Source of the DNA: JAWXTK01 sp044433645
GTDB lineage: Bacteria > Bacteroidota > Bacteroidia > Bacteroidales > Rikenellaceae
Direction of reading: 5' to 3'
DNA: 29,966 bases
NCBI GenBank assembly: GCA_044433645.1
Contig: JAWXTK010000024.1
Coordinates: 1-29,966, forward strand
Notes under the pieces: generated by a model
Database searches by the model: none
Seen by the model: the letters and a program-made list of their open reading frames with translations, nothing else
What the model was told of the DNA's origin: nothing
Position numbers and translations under genes: made by a program
Shown here: positions 24,725-29,966 of the stretch, piece by piece
Layout: every line of letters begins with the position of its first letter
Position numbering within the stretch: position 1 is the stretch's first letter

Positions 24725-24740
24725 GGCGTGAGGGCGTGAG
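24725..24740. repeat. Tandem 8-bp repeat
   Basis: GGCGTGAG occurs twice in direct succession. It opens the gene-free, repeat-rich block between the GNAT terminator and the end of polA. Confidence 0.6.
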
Positions 24741-24768
24741 ATGTCAACGGGGCACGAAACTCATAAAC

Positions 24769-24790
24769 AGAAAAATGCACGCATTTTTCT
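24769..24790. repeat. Perfect 10-bp palindrome
   Basis: AGAAAAATGC and GCATTTTTCT flank a 2-bp centre. A T-run is part of the right arm, so it may also act as a weak terminator. Its AAAATGC core recurs in the palindrome at 24945-24964. Confidence 0.6.
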
Positions 24791-24797
24791 TTGAGTG

Positions 24798-24935
24798 CCA
24801 CAAATCGAAGATTTATAATATCCAAATTATGAGTTATAAATTATTTTCGCTAACGTATTTAGACCAAGCACAAGTGAGATGCTGAATCGGAGTTCAGGGT
24901 GAAAAATCAGTTACTTACAAATCTTCGATTTGTGG
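24798..24935. repeat. 17-bp inverted repeat 104 bp apart
   Basis: The arms 24798-24814 and 24919-24935 are exact reverse complements over 17 bp. Each arm also contains a shorter inner palindrome around GAA or TTC (AAATC-GAA-GATTT). The enclosed 104 bp have no gene; a small hairpin (CTGAA 24882-24886, TTCAG 24893-24897) lies inside. The layout resembles a small non-coding mobile or repetitive element, but no target-site duplication was identified. Confidence 0.55.
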
Positions 24936-24944
24936 GCCTCCGAC

Positions 24945-24964
24945 CAAAATGCTGAAGCATTTTG
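24945..24964. repeat. Perfect 9-bp palindrome
   Basis: CAAAATGCT and AGCATTTTG flank GA. Its core is shared with the palindrome at 24769-24790. Confidence 0.6.
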
Positions 24965-24978
24965 TTACTGAGTTGTGT

Positions 24979-25028
24979 CGGCCCTCCGTTAACAGAGGAC
25001 TGTCTCCGAGGGCCGGGGTGCTCCCCGG
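24979..25028. repeat. Two overlapping GC-rich hairpins before the polA stop
   Basis: CGGCCCTC (24979-24986) pairs with GAGGGCCG (25008-25015), and CCGGGG (25013-25018) pairs with CCCCGG (25023-25028). The two stems share three bases and so compete. The GC content is far above the flanking region. The block is 4 bp from the polA stop on the minus strand but has no T-run, so its role as polA terminator is doubtful. Confidence 0.55.
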
Positions 25029-25032
25029 TGAG

Positions 25033-27795
25033 CTAATGAGCCTCAACCCAATTCTCTCCCACGCCTGCTTCGGCCAAAAGCTCTACGCTGAGGCTTGCAG
25101 CATCTTGCATCTGCTTAACTACCAAGGCTTTAACTCTATCTAATTCACTGCTAAGCACATCTAAAACCAACTCATCATGCACCTGCAAAATGATTTTTGA
25201 CTCCAAATTTTCAGCCTTTAAGGCTCGGCTAACCCCTATCATCGCGAGCTTCATAATATCGGCTGCGCTACCCTGAATAGGTGCGTTGATAGCATTGCGC
25301 TCATCTAGGCCTCTGACTATGGAATTGCTAGAATTTATGTCGGCCAAATAACGCTTGCGTTTAAATATAGTCTCAACATAACCCGTGTTTTTAGCCTCCA
25401 TAATCACCCTATCCATATAACTCTTAACTCCTTGATAGGATGCAAAATAGCCGTCTATAATCTCCTTTGCCTCGGGGCGTGAGATATTAAGCCTTTGAGC
25501 TAGGCCAAAGACTGAAATTCCATAAATTATCCCAAAATTAGCTGTCTTAGCCCTGCGCCTTTGCTCTGCTGTAACCTCAGAAATTAGCACATTAAATATC
25601 TTAGCAGCCGTGGCCGAGTGTATATCCTCACCATTTCTAAAAGCCTCAATCAAAGCTTCATCCTCACTCAAATGAGCCATTATCCTAAGCTCAACCTGCG
25701 AGTAATCCACCGAAAGCAAGACGTGATTCTCATCCCAAGGCACAAAAGCCTCGCGAATATGCCTGCCCTGCTCGGTGCGTATAGGAATATTTTGCAGGTT
25801 AGGATTTGTAGAACTTAGCCTGCCGGTAGCTGTAACTGCTTGATTGTAAGAAGTATGTATTCTGCCCGTAGAAGGGTTCACCAACTCTGGCAAGGCATCT
25901 ATATATGTTGAAAGAAGTTTTTTAAGACCTCTATACTCCAAAATCATTTCTATCACAGGGTGTCTGTCGCTTAGCTGTTGCAGATACTCCTCGTCTGTGC
26001 GAAACTGTTTGGTTTTGGTGCGTTTAGGTTTGTCCTCTATCTTCAAAGTTAAAAACAACATATCGCCTAACTGCTTGGCTGAATTGATGTTAAGCGAGGG
26101 ATTGCCTGCTATTTCTCGTATCTTAGTTTCTAAATCAATCAAAACCTGCGTAAGCTCCTTACCATAATTTTTAAGAATAGTTGTGTCGACCCTCACCCCA
26201 TTGCGCTCTATCTCGGCTAGCACATCTATTAATGGCTCTTCTATGGTGCGATATAGAGTCTCAAAACCCTCATCTATAACCTTGGGCCACAACACTTTAT
26301 AAAGCCTATAAGTCACATCTGCATCCTCAGCTGCATATTCTTTAATCTTATCGGTAGCGACCAAATCCATGGTAAGTTGCTTAGCCCCACGGCCTATAAG
26401 CGTTTCTATCTCTATGGGCGAGTAATCAAGGTACACTCTAGCCAAGTGATTCATATTATGGCGTGCACTAGCATCTAGCAAATAATGGAGTATCATGGTG
26501 TCTATCTTAAAGCCATGAACCCCTATACCCTCACTAAGCAAGACCATAATATCGAACTTAATATTTTGACCAACTTTAATTATATTTTCATTCTCAAAAA
26601 GTGGCCTTAAAATCTCACGATACTCACTCCTGTAAGGCACATAATAAGCCTCAAACTCCTTGACAGAGAACGAGATACCAACAATTTTATCATTGAAAGT
26701 ATCCAGCCCCGTAGTCTCAGTATCAAAGCATACAACCTTACTTTGGCTAAGTTTTTCGACCAAATCCTGCACAGCTTTCTCGCCCTCAACGAGCATATAA
26801 TTATGAGGTGTATTTTCGGCCGTTGCTACCGTGCTTTGCGAGAATAAATCCACTTGCTCTGGCGCTGAATTAAACAAATCAGGAGCAGTGGAAGGCGCCA
26901 CCTTAACTGGTTCAGGCTCAGATTTAACTGATGAAACCTCGCGCTTAAAAATCGCAAAATCCAACTCATCATACAAGCCTAGCAACTTATCTGCATCAGG
27001 CTCAGAGAGAGCATAATCATCGCCAACGAAACCCACGGGCACATCTAAAGATATGGTTGCCAGGGTTTTAGACAATCTCAACTGCTCAGCCCCATCTATA
27101 ACATTTTGCTTTTGTTTACCCGAAAGTTTGTCGGTATTTTCCAACAAATTTTCTATCGTCCCAAAATTATTTACTAGCTTAATCGCACCCTTTTCGCCTA
27201 TACCCATAACCCCAGGTATGTTGTCGGCACTATCGCCCCACAGAGCCAAAATATCTATAATTAATTTGGGGTCATCTAGTCCATAATGCTCCTTGATTTG
27301 CTCTAGCCCCACGATTTCAGCCTGCGTTTCGCCTGCTTTTTTCTGTTTATACATATAAACATTTTCGTTAACAAGCTGGCCATAATCCTTATCTGGAGTA
27401 ACCATATACACCTGAAAACCAGCATCTTTGGCCTTAACAGAAAGTGTACCTATAACATCATCGGCCTCAAAACCAGGCACTTCTAATATAGGTATCCTCA
27501 TCGCCTCAAGTATGGCTTTAATATAAGGTACCGACGCTATAATATCCTCGGGTGTTTCTTTTCTATTGGCCTTGTATTCGGGGAAAATATCTTTACGAAA
27601 ACTCCCTCCCTTAGGGTCGAACGCCACACCAAGATATTCTGCACCCTCCTTTTTGATAATCTCGTAAAGGAATTTTGTAAACCCAAAAATTGCTGAGGTA
27701 TTTAAGCCCTGCTTATTGCGCATAGGGCGCGAGATAAAGGCGTAGTAACTGCGAAATATTAATGCATAGGCATCAATAAAATATATTTTTTTCAT
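25033..27795 (-). CDS. polA: DNA polymerase I
   Basis: A 920-aa polymerase with all three domains, for Okazaki fragment processing and repair. The start MKKIYFIDAYALIFRSYYAF fits the 5'-3' exonuclease (FEN) domain; an in-frame upstream ATG at 27837 would extend into queD and is not used. The 3'-5' proofreading domain looks active: FDTETTGLD, NIKFDIMVLL and EYAAEDADVTYRLY carry the acidic residues. Polymerase motifs A (VDYSQVELRIMAHL), B (RRRAKTANFGIIYGIS) and C (QVHDELVLD) are intact. The C-terminus ENWVEAH is canonical. It starts 10 bp after queD and shares its promoter. Confidence 0.97.
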   Translation of the reverse strand: MKKIYFIDAYALIFRSYYAFISRPMRNKQGLNTSAIFGFTKFLYEIIKKEGAEYLGVAFDPKGGSFRKDIFPEYKANRKETPEDIIASVPYIKAILEAMRIPILEVPGFEADDVIGTLSVKAKDAGFQVYMVTPDKDYGQLVNENVYMYKQKKAGETQAEIVGLEQIKEHYGLDDPKLIIDILALWGDSADNIPGVMGIGEKGAIKLVNNFGTIENLLENTDKLSGKQKQNVIDGAEQLRLSKTLATISLDVPVGFVGDDYALSEPDADKLLGLYDELDFAIFKREVSSVKSEPEPVKVAPSTAPDLFNSAPEQVDLFSQSTVATAENTPHNYMLVEGEKAVQDLVEKLSQSKVVCFDTETTGLDTFNDKIVGISFSVKEFEAYYVPYRSEYREILRPLFENENIIKVGQNIKFDIMVLLSEGIGVHGFKIDTMILHYLLDASARHNMNHLARVYLDYSPIEIETLIGRGAKQLTMDLVATDKIKEYAAEDADVTYRLYKVLWPKVIDEGFETLYRTIEEPLIDVLAEIERNGVRVDTTILKNYGKELTQVLIDLETKIREIAGNPSLNINSAKQLGDMLFLTLKIEDKPKRTKTKQFRTDEEYLQQLSDRHPVIEMILEYRGLKKLLSTYIDALPELVNPSTGRIHTSYNQAVTATGRLSSTNPNLQNIPIRTEQGRHIREAFVPWDENHVLLSVDYSQVELRIMAHLSEDEALIEAFRNGEDIHSATAAKIFNVLISEVTAEQRRRAKTANFGIIYGISVFGLAQRLNISRPEAKEIIDGYFASYQGVKSYMDRVIMEAKNTGYVETIFKRKRYLADINSSNSIVRGLDERNAINAPIQGSAADIMKLAMIGVSRALKAENLESKIILQVHDELVLDVLSSELDRVKALVVKQMQDAASLSVELLAEAGVGENWVEAH

Positions 27796-27805
27796 TGTGT
27801 TTTTT

Positions 27806-28258
27806 TTAGATGTTATCACTACTCCACCACTCAGCATAAGAGCTTGCCGTCTCGTGCATTTTCAGCGAGTGGAGTTTGACACGCTCGGGCAGTTCAGCTA
27901 TGATATATTCAGCAAAGCGACTTATCATATTCTCGCAAGTAGGCTGATAATCAACTGTTTCTATTCTTCTGTAATGAGATTTCAGGGTTGAAATTAATCC
28001 TTCATTTTCGCTGGTTTGCCTGATTACTAAGGTGTGATCATACCTATCTATGATTGTTTTATTAACTATGGCTTTTATCTGACCAAAGTCTATGAGCATT
28101 CCGTTTTTAGGATTATTTTCATCGTTTAAAGGCTCGCCAATTACAGTTACAAAAAACCTATATGAGTGTCCATGTATTTGACTGCAAGCACCATCATAGC
28201 CCTCGAGAGTGTGGGCCATTTCAAACGAAAATTCTTTAGTTAATCTTATTTTGCTCAT
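27806..28258 (-). CDS. queD: 6-carboxytetrahydropterin synthase (QueD/PTPS family)
   Basis: A 150-aa enzyme that turns dihydroneopterin triphosphate into 6-carboxy-tetrahydropterin, an early step of queuosine and 7-deazaguanine synthesis. Zinc ligands are H16 (EMAH), H29 and H31 (IHGHSY); the catalytic Cys25 lies in CSQIHGH, followed by DRYDHTLV, PTCENM and HETASSYAEW, which bind substrate. The C-x3-HGH spacing favours QueD over eukaryotic-type PTPS. It shares a divergent promoter region with pgk; polA follows after 10 bp. No other queuosine genes are in the window. Confidence 0.95.
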   Translation of the reverse strand: MSKIRLTKEFSFEMAHTLEGYDGACSQIHGHSYRFFVTVIGEPLNDENNPKNGMLIDFGQIKAIVNKTIIDRYDHTLVIRQTSENEGLISTLKSHYRRIETVDYQPTCENMISRFAEYIIAELPERVKLHSLKMHETASSYAEWWSSDNI

Positions 28259-28288
28259 TTTTTGCTATTAAAATATTGAAATTATTAA

Positions 28289-28319
28289 CAAAGTTACTTT
28301 TTTTTGCTGAAAAATCACA
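28289..28319 (-). promoter_or_regulatory. Promoter of queD-polA
   Basis: On the minus strand TAACTTTG (28289-28296) fully matches the -7 element; TGTG (28316-28319), 19 bp upstream, resembles the -33 TTTG. The leader would be only about 20-25 nt, leaving no room for a riboswitch. Confidence 0.6.
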
Positions 28320-28327
28320 TCTTATAG

Positions 28328-28356
28328 TGTAATTCTTGCTGTAATTCTTAACTTTG
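28328..28356 (+). promoter_or_regulatory. Promoter of pgk with a 10-bp direct repeat
   Basis: TAACTTTG (28349-28356) fully matches the -7 element, about 50 bp before the pgk ATG. Just upstream TGTAATTCTT occurs twice (28328-28337, 28340-28349), 12 bp apart, across the expected -33 position. No proper TTTG is seen at -33. Confidence 0.6.
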
Positions 28357-28404
28357 CAAAATATGATAAAAGTAAACGTTTTAACTAATTAAATATTAAA
28401 CAGT

Positions 28405-29664
28405 ATGAAATCGATTGACACTTATGATTTTCAAGGCAAAAAGGCTATTATCCGTGTAGATTTTAATGTGCCACTTAACGCTAATTTTGAAATTACAGAT
28501 TACACACGTATCCGTGCTGCAATCCCAACTATCAAAAAAGTATTAGCTGGAGGAGGTTCAGTAATTTTAATGTCTCACCTAGGTAGACCAAAAATGAATA
28601 ACGATGAGAAATTCTCTTTGAAACACATCGTTAGTGGGATTGAGAAAGAATTGGGTACAAGTGTAGCATTTGCAGGTGACTGCCAAGGCGAGAAAGCAGC
28701 AGAAATGGCTGCAGCACTTAAACCAGGCGAAGTGATGTTGCTTGAAAACCTACGTTTTTATGCTGAAGAAGAAGGCAAAGCTCGTGGCCTAGCAGAAGAT
28801 GCAACAGAAGAGGAAAAAGCAGAGGCTAAAAAAGCTATCAAAGAATCACAAAAAGCATTCACAGCACGCCTAGCATCTTATGCTGATTGTTATATCAACG
28901 ACGCATTTGGTACAGCTCACCGTGCACACGCCTCAACAGCTCTAATCGCTGATTACTTCCCTGAGGACAAAATGTTTGGTTATGTAATGGAAGGCGAACT
29001 TAAAGCTATCGACGGAGTTATGGAATCTCCAGTTAGACCTTTCGTAGCTATCGTTGGAGGTGCTAAAGTATCTTCAAAAATCACTATCATCGAGAAATTA
29101 ATGGAAAAAGTTGACAGCCTTATCATTGCAGGTGGTATGACTTACACTTTCATGGCAGCTCAAGGTGGTAAAGTAGGTATTTCTATCTGCGAGCCAGCAC
29201 AATTTGAAACTGCACTTAACATCTTAGCTAAAGCTAAAGAAAAAGGAATCGAAATTCTTTTGGCAGAAGACGCAGTTTGTGGTCAAGAGTTCAAAAACGA
29301 CACTCCAACAAATGTTTATCCTTCAAACGATATTCCTGACGGTTGGGAAGGTATGGACGCAGGCCCTAAAGCTAGCGCATACTTCAGCGAGCATATTCGT
29401 AAATGTAAAACTATCCTTTGGAATGGTCCTCTAGGAGTATTTGAGATGCCAACATTCGAGGTTGGATCACGCAAAGTAGCCGAAGATATCGTAGCAGCTA
29501 CAAAAGATGGAGCATACTCACTTATCGGAGGAGGCGACTCAGTAGCATGTATCAACAAATTTGGTTTCGCTAACGCTGTTAGCTACGTATCAACAGGTGG
29601 AGGTGCACTTCTAGAATACATGGAAGGCATAGAACTTCCAGGTGTTGCAGCTATCAAAAAATAG
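28405..29664 (+). CDS. pgk: Phosphoglycerate kinase
   Basis: The 419-aa glycolytic enzyme that makes ATP from 1,3-bisphosphoglycerate. The N-terminal substrate site has RVDFNVPL, DYTRIRAAIP and SHLGRP; the central AIVGGAKVSSKI and the nucleotide-binding LWNGPLGVFEM and LIGGGDSVACI are all present, ending TGGGALLEYMEG. A charged Lys/Glu-rich segment near residues 125-155 makes it longer than E. coli Pgk (387 aa). Codon use is more uniform than in neighbours, with many GCA/GCT Ala and AAA Lys codons, in line with high expression. It has its own promoter and terminator. Confidence 0.98.
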   Translation: MKSIDTYDFQGKKAIIRVDFNVPLNANFEITDYTRIRAAIPTIKKVLAGGGSVILMSHLGRPKMNNDEKFSLKHIVSGIEKELGTSVAFAGDCQGEKAAEMAAALKPGEVMLLENLRFYAEEEGKARGLAEDATEEEKAEAKKAIKESQKAFTARLASYADCYINDAFGTAHRAHASTALIADYFPEDKMFGYVMEGELKAIDGVMESPVRPFVAIVGGAKVSSKITIIEKLMEKVDSLIIAGGMTYTFMAAQGGKVGISICEPAQFETALNILAKAKEKGIEILLAEDAVCGQEFKNDTPTNVYPSNDIPDGWEGMDAGPKASAYFSEHIRKCKTILWNGPLGVFEMPTFEVGSRKVAEDIVAATKDGAYSLIGGGDSVACINKFGFANAVSYVSTGGGALLEYMEGIELPGVAAIKK

Positions 29665-29690
29665 TTTTTTTTTACACTTTTATATTATTT

Positions 29691-29722
29691 AGGCGAGCCT
29701 TTCTAGGGCTCGCCTTTTTTTT
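29691..29722 (+). terminator. Intrinsic terminator of pgk
   Basis: AGGCGAGCC (29691-29699) pairs with GGCTCGCCT (29707-29715) over 9 bp, loop 7 nt, followed by eight Ts ending at 29722. This is the strongest terminator in the window. Confidence 0.92.
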
Positions 29723-29871
29723 GACCCTCACGACCCTCAACGCAAGATTACACAAAAAATTGCCTCATCTTATTTAATAGTCATTAAATTTTAAAACCTA
29801 CTCTTAGCATCAAATATTCTTACAAAACAATACAACAAAGTATTACTACAAATATATAAAGAAAGCTGAAT

Positions 29872-29966
29872 TCAACCTGCAAATGCAACTGAATTCATAT
29901 TAATAATTTGTTTAAATTTTTCATTTGGTGTGAGGTATCCGAGTCCTTTACGAGGACGATTATTTA
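29872..29966 (-). mobile_element. IS30-family transposase, C-terminal end only
   Basis: On the minus strand the frame entering from the window edge reads NNRPRKGLGYLTPNEKF and ends INMNSVAFAG-stop (TGA at 29872-29874). The NxRPRKxLGYxTPxE motif is the conserved C-terminal end of IS30-family transposases, next to the catalytic Glu helix that would lie outside the window. The palindrome TGAATTCA occurs at 29867-29874 and 29890-29897, possibly part of the terminal repeat; the end of the element cannot be fixed without its other end. The 149 bp between the pgk terminator and this gene hold only a short direct repeat, GACCCTCA (29723-29730, 29732-29739). Confidence 0.85.

Noticed and set aside
24690..25030. 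CRISPR array or tRNA gene
   Set aside because: The repeats are palindromes of different sequence without regular spacers, and no cloverleaf with an anticodon arm and acceptor stem could be drawn.
27796..27837. Extra 14 residues at the polA N-terminus
   Set aside because: They overlap the end of queD, while MKKIYFIDAYALIF at 27795 matches the normal start of the family.
28259..28404. preQ1 riboswitch before queD
   Set aside because: The promoter at 28289-28319 leaves a leader of about 20-25 nt, too short for the aptamer plus expression platform.

Overview
The window reads as a low-GC chromosome segment from a member of the Bacteroidota, most likely order Bacteroidales. The evidence is a MurF-alanine racemase fusion, a Ser-type sulfatase, a lipoprotein with an acidic stretch after the lipidated Cys, spermidine-type biosynthesis through carboxy(nor)spermidine, and several promoters of the Bacteroidetes form TTTG-N19/20-TAnnTTTG. 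Species cannot be told from the sequence alone. Gene density is high and most of the window is housekeeping or core metabolism.

Layout. 1-2058 (+): the 3' part of a sulfatase and a secreted LamG-domain protein whose start lies in a long hairpin. 2129-3740 (+): a tight three-gene set of small thioredoxin-like protein, arsenate reductase and ArsP-type permease, probably for arsenic resistance. 3805-5286 (+): a PutP-type Na+/solute symporter. From 20074 down to 5296 an unbroken run of minus-strand genes begins with a strong promoter: carboxy(nor)spermidine dehydrogenase, its decarboxylase, a cysteate-synthase-like PLP enzyme, IorA, IorB, a class I aminotransferase, a PaaK-type CoA ligase, a Pif1/RecD-like helicase with HRDC domain, a GLUG-repeat lipoprotein (own promoter), MurF-Alr and an RsmI-like methyltransferase. 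20165-22395 (-): uvrC followed by a fic pseudogene. 22836-24619 (+): a ROK regulator and a GNAT acetyltransferase. 24620-25032: a terminator and a cluster of palindromes with no gene. 25033-28258 (-): polA and queD. 28405-29664 (+): pgk with a clear terminator. 29872-29966 (-): the C-terminal end of an IS30-family transposase running off the window.

How genes work together. The aminotransferase, IorAB and PaaK would take an amino acid to a 2-oxoacid, then to an acyl-CoA, then to a free acid or back; aromatic amino acids are the usual substrates. The neighbouring cysteate-synthase-like enzyme would make L-cysteate, the precursor of sulfonolipids in some Bacteroidota and of coenzyme M in some methanogens. 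Whether it shares a pathway with its neighbours is the most interesting open question here. The dehydrogenase/decarboxylase pair makes (nor)spermidine. The arsenic set would reduce arsenate and export a trivalent product.

Most distinctive observations: the cysteate-synthase-like gene and its context; an IorA without the usual C-terminal ferredoxin domain; a fic gene that lost its catalytic core at an 8-bp microhomology yet kept its inhibitory motif; a 17-bp perfect inverted repeat over the start of the LamG gene; and a palindrome-rich block between convergent genes. I did not find a clearly new multi-gene defence or mobile system.
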